A stretch of DNA of 53,139 nt from a bacterium (GCA_004560305.1 SFVI01000007.1:1-53139), one strand, 5' to 3'. Numbered from the stretch's first letter, positions 40,714-48,867 are shown. Translations and numbers: made by a program. Notes: generated from the letters alone by a model not told the origin.

Positions 40714-41820
40714 ATGTTAAAAAAGAGGAGTATCATCTTTTTGATGATTATGGCCATGGCTCTGACGCTGTTGGCTGGCTGCGGCTCCAAGGCACCGGAG
40801 GCCACACCCACGTCCGAGTCCACCGCTGAGCCGGAAATTGGGGTCGTTGCCGAGCCTGAGAGGAAAGAATATACAACTGTTGAACTGGCCGAGTACGTGG
40901 GCGCGCGTACGGTAACGGTGAATGCAGACGATAGCGTTGGCTCCGGCTTTTTTATCGACAGTGAAGGCACGCTGGTCACCAACTACCATGTGATCGAAGG
41001 CGCGAAGAAGATCACGGTGGATGTGGACGGCGGCAACTATACCGTCAGTGAGATCGTTGATTTCAGCAAGGTGTATGACCTTGCCATCCTGAAGATCGAG
41101 AAGAGCGACACCCCCTATCTGGAGCGGTGCACAGAGGTAAAGACCGGTGAGCCGGTGTATGCCGTAGGCTCCTCTCTGGGTATTCTGGATGGCTCCTTTA
41201 CCGGCGGCACTGTTTCTTCCACGAAACGTATGCACGGCAAGATCGAGTGCATCCAGATGGATGCTTCTATCGCAGGCGGCAACAGCGGCGGCCCGCTGGT
41301 GAATGTGTACGGTGAAGTGGTGGGTGTGAACGCCTTCTCCTATACCTATGGCCAGAATGCGAACATGGCCATCAAGATTGCCATGCTTGACAAGCTGGAT
41401 CAGCAGCGCAATCTGTCCCTCTCCGGCTATCAGGAATGGTACAATAAGGAAACCTCCCGTTCCTACAGCCCCTTTGATGTGGATGTGGACTACTACTATT
41501 CCACGGTCAACCGTTATGAGACAATAACCGGCCAGAAATGCCTGTACTCCGTGACGGGGGATATGGAATATGAGACCGGCTTTGTGGATATGTGCATTGC
41601 CTACGGTTATTCGTATGTGGCGTCTGAGTTGGATCAGTATACCGATTATCTCAACACCATCGGCTTCGAGTATGATACCTCTGTGTCCAGTGAGAACGAG
41701 TATATCTATTACAGCGAGATCGACGAGGTCTACATCGCCCTCCTCGTGGATATGCAGACAGAGGTTGTGGAGATCATGCCCATGAAGCCCTCCATGATGG
41801 AGTACATCCTGGCCAGTTGA
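40714..41820 (+). CDS. Lipid-anchored S1C (HtrA/DegP-like) serine protease
   Basis: This 368-residue lipoprotein has a signal peptide and lipobox (LLAGC, Cys23) and a short Pro/Thr/Glu spacer. A trypsin-like domain follows with the complete triad: His92 in NYHVIEG, Asp122 in YDLAILK and Ser191 in GNSGGPL. There is no PDZ domain; instead about 140 C-terminal residues of unrecognised fold are present (about 230-368). It is expected to degrade or monitor misfolded envelope proteins outside the membrane. The start has AGGGGAG nearby (gaaaggggagttttcc). Confidence 0.9.
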   Translation: MLKKRSIIFLMIMAMALTLLAGCGSKAPEATPTSESTAEPEIGVVAEPERKEYTTVELAEYVGARTVTVNADDSVGSGFFIDSEGTLVTNYHVIEGAKKITVDVDGGNYTVSEIVDFSKVYDLAILKIEKSDTPYLERCTEVKTGEPVYAVGSSLGILDGSFTGGTVSSTKRMHGKIECIQMDASIAGGNSGGPLVNVYGEVVGVNAFSYTYGQNANMAIKIAMLDKLDQQRNLSLSGYQEWYNKETSRSYSPFDVDVDYYYSTVNRYETITGQKCLYSVTGDMEYETGFVDMCIAYGYSYVASELDQYTDYLNTIGFEYDTSVSSENEYIYYSEIDEVYIALLVDMQTEVVEIMPMKPSMMEYILAS

Positions 41821-41836
41821 TACCAAGTCTTGAAAT

Positions 41837-41872
41837 GAAAGAAGCGCCGCCTGTTTGGGCGGCGCTTCTTTC
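41837..41872 (+). terminator. Terminator after the HtrA-like gene
   Basis: GAAAGAAGCGCCGCC (41837-41851) pairs with GGCGGCGCTTCTTTC (41858-41872), starting 16 bases past the stop. Confidence 0.8.
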
Positions 41873-41914
41873 GTCGAAGGGGAAGCTGGCGGCGCAGCCG
41901 ATTGATGAGGTGGA

Positions 41915-41944
41915 AAAAGGGAGCGGAAAAATCCGCTCCCTTTT
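41915..41944 (-). terminator. Terminator after the rubrerythrin gene
   Basis: AAAAGGGAGCGGA (41915-41927) pairs with TCCGCTCCCTTTT (41932-41944), followed by T on the minus strand. Nearly the same hairpin occurs at 52627-52653 and 52871-52896. Confidence 0.85.
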
Positions 41945-41962
41945 GGTAATGGGCAATATTTC

Positions 41963-42529
41963 TTACTTGAAGTAGCGGTTCAGCAGGCCCTCGAAAGCCT
42001 TGCCGTGACGGGCCTCGTCGCGGGCCATCTCATGGATGGTGTCATGAAGGGCATCCAGGTTGTACTTCTTGCACAGCTTGGCCAGCTCAAACTTGCCGGC
42101 GGTAGCGCCGTTCTCGGCGTCAACGCGCATGGCCAGGTTCTTCTTGGTGCTGTCGGTAACGACTTCGCCCAGCAGCTCGGCAAACTTGGCGGCATGCTCA
42201 GCCTCTTCCAGGCCAGCCTTCTCCCAGTACATGCCGATCTCGGGATAGCCCTCGCGATGGGCGACTCTGGCCATGGCCAGGTACATACCGACCTCGGTGC
42301 ACTCGCCTTCAAAGTTGGCCTTCAGCCCGGCAATAATCTCTTCCTGGACCTCAGCGGGGACATCGGCGCCAAACTGCTTGCCAACACCCACAACATGCTC
42401 AGCGGCCCATGCCATACCGGCCTTCTGCTCGATGAACTTGGAGCCGGGAACCTTGCACTGGGGGCAGAACTCAGGGGGAGTATCGCCTTCATGAACATAA
42501 CCGCATACGGGGCAGACCCATTTCTTCAT
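41963..42529 (-). CDS. Reverse rubrerythrin
   Basis: This 188-residue peroxide- and oxygen-detoxifying diiron protein has its domains in the reverse order of ordinary rubrerythrin. The N-terminal rubredoxin site (C6, C9, C22 and C25 in CPVCG and CPQC) is followed by a ferritin-like four-helix domain with ECTEVGMYLAM, EEAEHAAKF and ARDEARHGKAF iron ligands. In clostridia reverse rubrerythrins are PerR-controlled peroxidases fed by rubredoxin. AGGAGG lies before the ATG, and a near-consensus promoter is at 42572-42600. A PerR gene lies 87 bases upstream on the same strand. Confidence 0.95.
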   Translation of the reverse strand: MKKWVCPVCGYVHEGDTPPEFCPQCKVPGSKFIEQKAGMAWAAEHVVGVGKQFGADVPAEVQEEIIAGLKANFEGECTEVGMYLAMARVAHREGYPEIGMYWEKAGLEEAEHAAKFAELLGEVVTDSTKKNLAMRVDAENGATAGKFELAKLCKKYNLDALHDTIHEMARDEARHGKAFEGLLNRYFK

Positions 42530-42571
42530 AGTAAATTACCTCCTAATGTAAATTGCATCGATTGCTCTTTG

Positions 42572-42600
42572 ATTATATACTTCCATTGCGTATTTCGCAA
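42572..42600 (-). promoter_or_regulatory. Sigma-A promoter of the reverse rubrerythrin gene
   Basis: On the minus strand TTGCGA, a 17-base spacer and TATAAT are present, about 43 bases upstream of the ATG. No clear Per-box palindrome is seen over it. Confidence 0.8.
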
Positions 42601-42616
42601 GGGAAAACTGAATCAT

Positions 42617-43018
42617 TCAGCAGGCTTGCCTTTTCCGGCAGTCGCCGCATACGCCGGTGACAGACACCGCGCAGCTCTCCGCCGCGAAATTGAAATCCTG
42701 CTCCAGGCTGCCGAACACCTGCTCCATCCCCTCCGGCAGCTCCATATCCATCACCCGCCTGCACACCCGGCACACGAAGTGGGCATGGGGTTCGGTGGTA
42801 GCGTCATAGCGCTCCTGCCCGGCCACCCGGACCACGCTGACCGCCAGGCCCTCCTCCGCCAGTACACCCAGATTCCGGTACACCGTTCCCAGGCTCAGCT
42901 CCGGGTAATCCGGCTTCAGCTGCTGATAGAGCATCTCGGCGGTAGGGTGCTCCCTGGTGGCACAAAGGGCCTCCAGGATCGCCTGGCGTTTTCTGCTGTT
43001 CTTACGTCGAGTATCCAT
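42617..43018 (-). CDS. perR: PerR-type peroxide-sensing Fur-family repressor
   Basis: This 133-residue protein carries H24, D72, H78, H80 and D91, which correspond to the Fe/Mn-sensing residues of Bacillus PerR (H37, D85, H91, H93, D104) with a constant offset of 13. D91 is Asp as in PerR. C83/C86 and C124/C127 form the structural zinc site. The winged helix is at about 10-60. It is shorter at the N-terminus than PerR. It lies directly upstream of reverse rubrerythrin, a typical PerR target. It is probably autoregulated through the inverted repeat at 43031-43053. GAGG lies before the ATG. Confidence 0.92.
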   Translation of the reverse strand: MDTRRKNSRKRQAILEALCATREHPTAEMLYQQLKPDYPELSLGTVYRNLGVLAEEGLAVSVVRVAGQERYDATTEPHAHFVCRVCRRVMDMELPEGMEQVFGSLEQDFNFAAESCAVSVTGVCGDCRKRQAC

Positions 43019-43030
43019 TGTTACCTCAAA

Positions 43031-43053
43031 TCAGTAATGATTCTTATTACTGA
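43031..43053. promoter_or_regulatory. Per/Fur-box-like operator
   Basis: TCAGTAAT (43031-43038) and ATTACTGA (43046-43053) form perfect eight-base arms around seven bases. The site lies just downstream of the -10 box of the perR promoter, where bound repressor would block transcription. Confidence 0.75.
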
Positions 43054-43057
43054 ATTA

Positions 43058-43086
43058 AATATAGCACAGCGCCGCCCATTTGTAAA
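43058..43086 (-). promoter_or_regulatory. Sigma-A promoter of perR
   Basis: On the minus strand TTTACA, a 17-base spacer and TATATT are followed almost at once by the inverted repeat at 43031-43053. Confidence 0.85.
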
Positions 43087-43106
43087 GCCCTTTTTAAAAA
43101 ATTTTC

Positions 43107-44168
43107 TCATCCCACCAGATCCGCCAGGGCGGGGGCGGCGGCCTGACCGAACAGCCGGATGGCGGCCAGGGCTTCCTGCAGGGTGTTGCCGTTGCTGCCC
43201 ACCTCCAGAATCATGGAGCCGGGGCTGAGATGCTGGTTATAGCGCTGCTGCACCAGGGCGATGGGCCGCATCAGTGTGGGGTGCCGGGCATTCACCGCGT
43301 TCTGCATATACAGGGCCACTGCCAGGTTCTGCCGCCAGTTGGGGTGCTCCAGCCCGCTCTCGTCGGTGCCGATGAGCAGCATCACCTGGCTGGCGCAGAC
43401 CCCGTCCTCCTCCGCCATGGTCTTGTATACCACGTCGTCGGTGCCCAGGGCGTCCCGGTGGATATCGATCACCATCTGTATGCTGGGATAGTCCCGCAGA
43501 TACTGCTCTATGGCCTGGCCGGAGCGGGTGTAGGAGCCGGTATAGCTGGGGTAGTCATAGATGCCCCGGTCGTGGATCACATTCAGCCCCGCCTGCTGGA
43601 AGATTTCCGTCAGCTCATCACCGATGCGCACGATGTTGAACTCCGTGTTCTCCGTTCGGTTGGTGTCGCTGGGCTCGTAACGGTCCAGCCCCGCCTGGGT
43701 GTAAGCCTCGCTGGAGTGGGTGTGGATGATCAGGATCTGGGGCTCCCCCTGAGGCAGGCTCAGCCCCGGCCCGGCGGACAGGATCTCCGTCACATCCACC
43801 CAATAGGCGGTGGCGTTGTTGACGCTGAGGCCACCCTGTATGGTGGTCTCCAGAATTTCACCGCTGTCTGCCGTCTCCTGCTCCGGGGCTGCCTCCGCCT
43901 GCTCCATGGGCGCCATCTCCGGCAAAACCTGGCTCTCCGTCTCCGCCATGGCCGGGTGCGCCGGCGCTTCCGTGGCCATCACGCGCAGCGGCATCGGCGC
44001 CGCCGTGGGTGCCGGCGTCTCCCGGACCACCACCACGTTCTTCATCCGCTTGTCCCCCAGCCGCTCCGCCGCCAGATCTCCCAAACGCTCCGCCGCCCCG
44101 CTTACCGTCAGCAGATACAGCGCCATAGTGGCGCAGCCCATGATCGCCAGTTTTTTTGCCGCCTGCAT
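43107..44168 (-). CDS. spoIIP: Stage II sporulation protein P
   Basis: This 353-residue membrane-anchored peptidoglycan hydrolase acts with SpoIID and SpoIIM to thin septal peptidoglycan during engulfment. An N-terminal hydrophobic segment (about 8-25) and a low-complexity Glu/Ala/Pro linker precede the SpoIIP domain. Zinc and catalytic motifs are ILIIHTHSSEAYTQAG, VIHDRGIYDYPSYTGSY and MVIDIHRDAL, and the end is LEVGSNGNTLQEALAAI. The start at 44168 was chosen because MQAAKKLAIMG begins the signal-anchor, but the ribosome site is only fair. A weak sigma-E-like element lies upstream. Confidence 0.95.
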   Translation of the reverse strand: MQAAKKLAIMGCATMALYLLTVSGAAERLGDLAAERLGDKRMKNVVVVRETPAPTAAPMPLRVMATEAPAHPAMAETESQVLPEMAPMEQAEAAPEQETADSGEILETTIQGGLSVNNATAYWVDVTEILSAGPGLSLPQGEPQILIIHTHSSEAYTQAGLDRYEPSDTNRTENTEFNIVRIGDELTEIFQQAGLNVIHDRGIYDYPSYTGSYTRSGQAIEQYLRDYPSIQMVIDIHRDALGTDDVVYKTMAEEDGVCASQVMLLIGTDESGLEHPNWRQNLAVALYMQNAVNARHPTLMRPIALVQQRYNQHLSPGSMILEVGSNGNTLQEALAAIRLFGQAAAPALADLVG

Positions 44169-44212
44169 GTCATCCCCATCCTCTCCCGGTTCCTTTTTTC
44201 TGTTTATATATA

Positions 44213-44240
44213 AGGGTATGAACCGGCAGCGGCAAATAGC
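44213..44240 (-). promoter_or_regulatory. Possible sigma-E promoter of spoIIP
   Basis: On the minus strand CATACCCT resembles the sigma-E -10 (CATACAnT) and lies 13 bases after GCTATTT, a poor -35 match. Bacillus spoIIP is sigma-E dependent, which is the main reason for noting it. Confidence 0.35.
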
Positions 44241-44307
44241 ATGCCCCTTGAAAAAAAGCCTGCACCATGGTATCATAATCCAGAACAAAACAGAAAGGAG
44301 TCAACAA

Positions 44308-44568
44308 ATGATGAGGCTTGAATACAGACCCCGGGGCGTATGCTCCCAGCGGATTGAAATTGATGTGGAGGACGGCTGCGTCCAGGATGTGAAGTTCACC
44401 GGCGGCTGCTCCGGCAACCTGCAGGGCATTTCCCGTCTGGTGAAGGGGATGCCCGTGGAGGAGGTCATCTCCCGGGTGGAGGGGATCCGCTGCGGCTTCA
44501 AACCCACCTCCTGCCCGGATCAGCTGGCCCAGGCCCTCAAGCAGTTCCGTGATGCCCCCCAGGACTAA
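44308..44568 (+). CDS. TSCPD domain protein (TIGR03905 family)
   Basis: This 86-residue protein has the TSCPD signature near its end (CGFKPTSCPDQLAQAL) and the Gly-Cys segment FTGGCSGNLQGISRLV. The domain also occurs at the C-terminus of B12-dependent ribonucleotide reductases, where its Cys pair is thought to serve redox or metal functions; the stand-alone form is uncharacterised. AAAGGAG lies seven bases before the ATG at 44308. It is divergent from spoIIP and overlaps the SleB-like gene by 17 bases. Confidence 0.92.
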   Translation: MMRLEYRPRGVCSQRIEIDVEDGCVQDVKFTGGCSGNLQGISRLVKGMPVEEVISRVEGIRCGFKPTSCPDQLAQALKQFRDAPQD

Positions 44569-45460
44569 GCTGCTTATCCCGCTTCTGCTATTGTGCCTGC
44601 TGCTGTGCGGCTGCGCCCGGACGGTGCCTGCTGCTGCGGCTCCCCCGGCGGAGCCGCAGCTGCTGAGCCTGCCTCAGCCGGGGCAAAAGCCGCCCTGTGA
44701 GCAGGTGCCGGTGTACATTGACGGCCTGCTGATGGACCGGGCCTGCCGGAAGGATGGCGAGCTTTATCTCTCCCCCGCCGCCATCTGCGCCTGGCTGGAT
44801 ATTTCCAACAGCTGGCAGGGGGATGAAAATGCCTTTACCCTGACGCTTCAGGGCGTGGAATTCAGTGGGGACAGCAGCAAAGAATACCTCAGCGGCAACG
44901 GGCGCTATTTCTATGCGCCGGAGGGCTGGTTTACCGCCGGCGGGCAGCTGTATCTGCCCTGCGATCTGCTGTGCCGCTTTCTCTGCCTGGATGCCAGCCT
45001 TTCCGAGGATGGCTCCCGGCTGGATGTCTCTACCCTCAACGCGCGGGTGATCCCCGGCGGGGAGGATTATTACGATCTGAACTTCCCCAGCGAGGATCTG
45101 TTCTGGCTGTCCCAGATCATCTATGCCGAGTCCTGGCAGCAGCCCCTGGCCGGGCAGATCGGCGTGGGCAACGTGGTGCTGAACCGGGTGGACAGCCCGG
45201 ATTTTCCCTCCACGGTCTTTGACGTGATCTTCGATATGGAGCATACCATTCAGTTTGAGCCCATCTCCAACGGCAGCGTCTATGCCACGCCGGACGAACA
45301 GTCCCGCATTGCCGCCTGCCTGTGTCTGGATGGCTACAACACCGTGGGCGACAGCCTGTATTTCGTCAACCCCGCCCATGGCAGCGGCTGGTTTGACTCT
45401 GCTCTGGATTTGACCATTACCATAGGCGGCCATAATTTCTATTCGGTCCGAGGTGCATGA
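44552..45460 (+). CDS. SleB-like cell wall hydrolase lipoprotein
   Basis: This protein of about 302 residues has a lipoprotein signal (LLLCGC), a middle resembling copper-amine-oxidase-like stalk repeats (VYIDGLLMD...GELYLSPAAICAWL), and a C-terminal SleB/CwlJ (Hydrolase_2) domain. The catalytic Glu region is LSQIIYAESWQQPLAGQIGVGNVVLNRVDSPDFP. Such lytic enzymes cut spore cortex or vegetative peptidoglycan. The ATG at 44552 overlaps the TSCPD gene by 17 bases and a GTG is one codon earlier; neither has a strong ribosome site, so translation may be coupled. The stop just touches the rsmG leader. Confidence 0.88.
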   Translation: MPPRTKLLIPLLLLCLLLCGCARTVPAAAAPPAEPQLLSLPQPGQKPPCEQVPVYIDGLLMDRACRKDGELYLSPAAICAWLDISNSWQGDENAFTLTLQGVEFSGDSSKEYLSGNGRYFYAPEGWFTAGGQLYLPCDLLCRFLCLDASLSEDGSRLDVSTLNARVIPGGEDYYDLNFPSEDLFWLSQIIYAESWQQPLAGQIGVGNVVLNRVDSPDFPSTVFDVIFDMEHTIQFEPISNGSVYATPDEQSRIAACLCLDGYNTVGDSLYFVNPAHGSGWFDSALDLTITIGGHNFYSVRGA

Positions 45461-45461
45461 A

Positions 45462-46166
45462 ATGCTTGAGGAGCTTCTTCAATCCGGCTTTGAGGCCCTT
45501 TCCCTGGTGCCCGATCCCCAGGCCCTGGGGCGCTACCGCATCTATTATGAATACCTGGAGGAGATGAACCGGGTCATGAACCTGACGGCCATCTCCGGCG
45601 AGGAGGATGTGGCCCGCCTCCACTTTCTGGACTGCGCGGCCCTGCTGGGTCTGGCGGATCTTGCCGGCAAGAAGGTCATTGACGTGGGCACCGGCGCCGG
45701 CTTTCCCGGCCTTGCCCTGAAGATCGCCTGCCCCGCCATGGAGCTGACCCTGCTGGACAGTCTGGATAAGCGCATCAACTTCCTGAAAAACACCTGTGAG
45801 AAGCTGGGCTTTGATGATGTGACCTGCATCCACTCCCGGGCGGAGGAGATCCCCGCCGGCTTCCGCCAGGGCTTTGATTTTGCCCTCTCCCGGGCGGTGG
45901 CCCGGCTGAACCTGCTGTGTGAGCTGTGCCTGCCCTATGTGAAAAAGGGCGGGGCCTTTATCGCCATGAAGGGCAGCGACCTGGAGGAGGAGCTGGCGGA
46001 GGCCCGGCGCTGCATCCGTACGCTGGGGGGCCAGGTGGAAAGGAAGATCGATTACACCATCCCCGGCACCGACGTGACCCACTGTGCCCTCATCATCCGC
46101 AAGGTGGCCGACACCCCGGCCAAGTACCCCCGCCGCTGGGCTCAGATCAAGAAAAGCCCGCTGTAA
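45462..46166 (+). CDS. rsmG: 16S rRNA (guanine-N7)-methyltransferase RsmG
   Basis: This 234-residue SAM-dependent enzyme methylates G527 of 16S rRNA (E. coli numbering). The SAM site is KVIDVGTGAGFPGLALKIA, with LLDSLDKRINFLK and ALSRAVARLNLLCELCLPYVKKGG following. The N-terminus carries the family YYEYLEEMNRVMNLTAI. The ATG at 45462 has GAGGTG seven bases upstream; a GTG three codons earlier overlaps that site. In many bacteria rsmG follows mnmG, but here the two are about 27 kb apart. Confidence 0.97.
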   Translation: MLEELLQSGFEALSLVPDPQALGRYRIYYEYLEEMNRVMNLTAISGEEDVARLHFLDCAALLGLADLAGKKVIDVGTGAGFPGLALKIACPAMELTLLDSLDKRINFLKNTCEKLGFDDVTCIHSRAEEIPAGFRQGFDFALSRAVARLNLLCELCLPYVKKGGAFIAMKGSDLEEELAEARRCIRTLGGQVERKIDYTIPGTDVTHCALIIRKVADTPAKYPRRWAQIKKSPL

Positions 46167-46175
46167 GCTGCTGCA

Positions 46176-46222
46176 AAAGCAAACCGACCCGCGCATTTTC
46201 ATGCGTTCGGGTCGGTTTTTTA
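46176..46222. terminator. Bidirectional terminator
   Basis: AAACCGACCCG and CGGGTCGGTTT arms, with an inner GCA/TGC pair, sit between the convergent rsmG and HAD phosphatase genes and are followed by a T-run. Confidence 0.85.
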
Positions 46223-46223
46223 T

Positions 46224-46871
46224 TCACTTCAATATGAATTCCAGCAGCTGCTCCGTGTTGTCAGCAATGCGCTCTGCCCCAAGGGCTTCCAGCTTTTTCC
46301 GCCCCAGAAAGCCCCAGGCGACGCCGACGCAGTCGATCCCGGCATTCCGGGCGGTGTTCAGGTCCACGTCCATGTCCCCCACATACAGGGTCTCCTCCTT
46401 CTCCACCCCCAGCTCTGCCATGGCGGCCAGGACAGCGGAAGGATCCGGCTTGCAGCGGATGCTGGCGCTGGTGCCCACCGCCAGCTCCAGAAGGCCGGCA
46501 AAATGCTGCTCTGCCAGGGCTTTCACCGCCGGCTCCTGCTTGTTGGAGATCACCGCCAGCCTGATGCCCCGGGCCTTCAGGGTCTTCAGCAGGTCCATGA
46601 TGCCGGGGTAGGGCGCGGTTCTGATCTGGCAATGGCTGTCATAATAAGGCTCATAAAAGGCCAGAACCTGCTGCTTCGTGGCCGCGTCGGTGCCCTCGGG
46701 CACGGCGCAGTTAACGAAGTGGGCAGGACCTTTTCCCAGGAAACTTTTCACTTCTTCCTGGCTTCTGGCCGGAAATCCGAACTTTTCAAGGGAAACATTG
46801 ATGGCGTCGGTCAAATCGCCCACCGTGTCCAGCACGGTGCCGTCCATATCAAACAATACCGCTTTATACAT
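46224..46871 (-). CDS. HAD hydrolase, phosphoglycolate phosphatase-like
   Basis: This 215-residue enzyme has haloacid dehalogenase motif I FDMDGTVLD (nucleophile Asp8), a helical cap, motif II ISNK, motif III KPDP and motif IV YVGDMDVDLNTA. The sequence is typical of Gph/PpaX, which remove phosphate from small molecules such as 2-phosphoglycolate or pyrophosphate. The start at 46871 is the Met directly before the HAD fold; AGGAGG and GAGAG are upstream. The substrate is not determined by sequence. Confidence 0.93.
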   Translation of the reverse strand: MYKAVLFDMDGTVLDTVGDLTDAINVSLEKFGFPARSQEEVKSFLGKGPAHFVNCAVPEGTDAATKQQVLAFYEPYYDSHCQIRTAPYPGIMDLLKTLKARGIRLAVISNKQEPAVKALAEQHFAGLLELAVGTSASIRCKPDPSAVLAAMAELGVEKEETLYVGDMDVDLNTARNAGIDCVGVAWGFLGRKKLEALGAERIADNTEQLLEFILK

Positions 46872-46934
46872 CTCTCTACACGACCTCCTGATACTTGTCC
46901 CGCAGATCATAGCACATTCTTAAGAAAGTTTCAA

Positions 46935-46963
46935 TTGCAGTTGCCTTGCTTTTACACTATAAT
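46935..46963 (+). promoter_or_regulatory. Promoter of the 47002 solute-binding protein gene
   Basis: TTGCAG, a 17-base spacer and TATAAT are present, 38 bases upstream of the ATG. Confidence 0.8.
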
Positions 46964-47001
46964 TTACTTGCTTTAACCTTGTTTTTCAGGCGGAGAAGGA
47001 T

Positions 47002-48114
47002 ATGAAAAAATGGCTTTGGGCCCTGGCCGCGCTTCTGGCCGCGGCGGCGCTTTTGATTACATACCGGTTTTCTTCCCCCGGCAGGAATAGGCAGCCGCTG
47101 AAGCTGTGGTACGTCAGCGGGGAGTTCAGCCCTGCGGATCTGGAGCTTTTGGCAAGCCGCTATAATGACCAGCGGCAAGAGGAGCACTATGCGCTGGTGC
47201 CCCGGGGCTTTGCCACCGAGGAGGAGCTGGCCGCCGCCTTTGAGCAGAGCCGGCCGGACCTGCTGCTGTGCTCCTATGACCGGGCGGCCAGCCTGGGCAG
47301 CCGGGAGCAGCTGGCAGAGCTTGTGGGGGCGGACTGGGACTATCTGCCGGAAATTGAGGACAGCCTGCCCTACGCCGGGCGAAGCTTTTTCCCTCTGGGT
47401 TCCGCCGTGCCGCTGCTGGTATATAACCAGGCGGCCCTGGAATCAGCCGGGATCACAGCGGCGTTTTCCAGTCTGGAAGAACTTTATGCCGCGGCGGAAG
47501 CCTACCGGGAAAGGACCGGCAAGCCCTTTTTTACTGCCGACGCTGTGACGCCGCTGCTGGCGGCCTGGTGCGGCTCTCTGGGCTATGCGCTGCAGGGCGA
47601 CGCGGAGCGGGACGCCCTGCATGAGAGCTTCTGCCGGGTGTACAATGGGCTGGCACAGTGTGCTTATGACGGCTGTTTTCTGCCGCCCACCGGGGATGCT
47701 CCCGGCCTTGTGGAAGTTGGGGAGCTGCCCTGCGCTCTGATTTCTTCCATCCAGGCGGTAAGCCTGGCCGATGGCTGCGCCGCCGTACCGCTGCCGCTGC
47801 CGGAGAGCGGGGCGGCGGTGTATGTGCCGGAGATCATGGGGCTGGCAGTCACCGGGGCCAACAGCTATGCCCTGCCCTCGGCCAGAGCCTTTCTCCTGTG
47901 GCTGCGGGAAAACTACAGCCCCTGGGACGCCCTTTCCCTGGGCCTGGTGCCCGCCGGGGCGGCGGACTGTGAGCCGGACCTGGCCATGAGTCAATTGTTG
48001 ATGGAGGTCTACGAAAGCCGCCGGCCCCTGGTTTACGCCCCTCTCGGCAGCTATATGGAGCAGCGGCAGGAAATGGAAGATCAGCTTGGCCGCGCCCTTG
48101 ATTTGCTGTACTGA
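47002..48114 (+). CDS. Membrane-anchored solute-binding-protein-like protein
   Basis: This 370-residue protein has an N-terminal hydrophobic anchor (3-21) and then a two-lobed family 1 extracellular solute-binding fold. Examples are LKLWYVSGEFSPADLELLASRYND, RPDLLLCSYDRAASLG, AVPLLVYNQAALESAGI and MGLAVTGANSYALPSARAFLLWL. No lipobox Cys follows the anchor, unlike typical ABC binding lipoproteins. No permease or ATPase gene is adjacent, so it may serve a distant transporter or act as a sensor. The ribosome site AGAAGGA is good. A single-gene unit. Confidence 0.8.
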   Translation: MKKWLWALAALLAAAALLITYRFSSPGRNRQPLKLWYVSGEFSPADLELLASRYNDQRQEEHYALVPRGFATEEELAAAFEQSRPDLLLCSYDRAASLGSREQLAELVGADWDYLPEIEDSLPYAGRSFFPLGSAVPLLVYNQAALESAGITAAFSSLEELYAAAEAYRERTGKPFFTADAVTPLLAAWCGSLGYALQGDAERDALHESFCRVYNGLAQCAYDGCFLPPTGDAPGLVEVGELPCALISSIQAVSLADGCAAVPLPLPESGAAVYVPEIMGLAVTGANSYALPSARAFLLWLRENYSPWDALSLGLVPAGAADCEPDLAMSQLLMEVYESRRPLVYAPLGSYMEQRQEMEDQLGRALDLLY

Positions 48115-48127
48115 TTTATGGTATAAT
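48098..48127 (+). promoter_or_regulatory. Promoter of hypB
   Basis: TTGATT, an 18-base spacer and an extended TGGTATAAT are seen. The -35 box lies inside the 3' end of the preceding gene. Confidence 0.7.
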
Positions 48128-48180
48128 ATAGAAAAATAAGGGTCCGCCGCGCCTGCAAAAGCGGCAGATTGGAGAACAAC

Positions 48181-48849
48181 ATGGACGGCTACAGAGTGCT
48201 TGAAATCAAGAAAAGCGTGTTTGAAAACAACGACCGGGAGGCAGAGCTGCTGCGGCAGGAGCTGAAAAAGGACAAGGTGTTTCTGCTAAACCTGATGTCC
48301 TCCCCCGGCAGCGGCAAGACCACCACCCTGAAGGCCACCATCGCCGCGCTGAAGGAGGAATTCCGCATCGGCGTGATGGAGGCTGACATTGATTCCGACG
48401 TGGACGCAGCCACCATAGAAAAGACCGGAGCCAAGGTGATCCAGCTGCACACCGGCGGCATGTGCCACCTGGACGCGGGCATGACCCGCCAGGGCCTGGA
48501 GGGCCTGGGGCTGAACGATGTGGACTTTGCCATACTGGAAAATGTGGGCAATCTGGTCTGCCCGGCGGAGTTTGACACCGGCGCGGTGAAAAACGCCATG
48601 ATCCTCTCCGTCCCGGAGGGAGATGACAAGCCCCTGAAGTACCCGCTGATGTTCTCCATCTGCGACGTGCTGCTGATCAACAAGATCGACGTGCTGCCCT
48701 ACTTTGACTTTGATATGGCCGCCTGCGAGAAATATGTGCACCGGCTGAACCCCAAGATGAAGATCATCCCCATCTCCGCCCGCACCGGCGAGGGAATTGA
48801 GGAATGGGCGGATTGGCTCCGGCAGCAGATCCGGGCCTGGCAGGAATAG
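48181..48849 (+). CDS. hypB: HypB-type nickel-insertion GTPase
   Basis: This 222-residue GTPase delivers nickel to NiFe hydrogenase. The P-loop SSPGSGKT is at 40-47, TGGMCHLDAGMTRQGL carries metal ligands C95 and H96, and ENVGNLVCPAEF carries C127. NKIDVLPYFDFD is the base-recognition region. There is no His-rich N-terminus. GGAG lies six bases before the chosen ATG. HypA, other Hyp proteins and hydrogenase genes are absent from the window, so it may be a stand-alone maturation gene. A CDF metal transporter follows 84 bases downstream. Confidence 0.93.
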   Translation: MDGYRVLEIKKSVFENNDREAELLRQELKKDKVFLLNLMSSPGSGKTTTLKATIAALKEEFRIGVMEADIDSDVDAATIEKTGAKVIQLHTGGMCHLDAGMTRQGLEGLGLNDVDFAILENVGNLVCPAEFDTGAVKNAMILSVPEGDDKPLKYPLMFSICDVLLINKIDVLPYFDFDMAACEKYVHRLNPKMKIIPISARTGEGIEEWADWLRQQIRAWQE

Positions 48850-48867
48850 GGCAGAAACCCAGAATCA

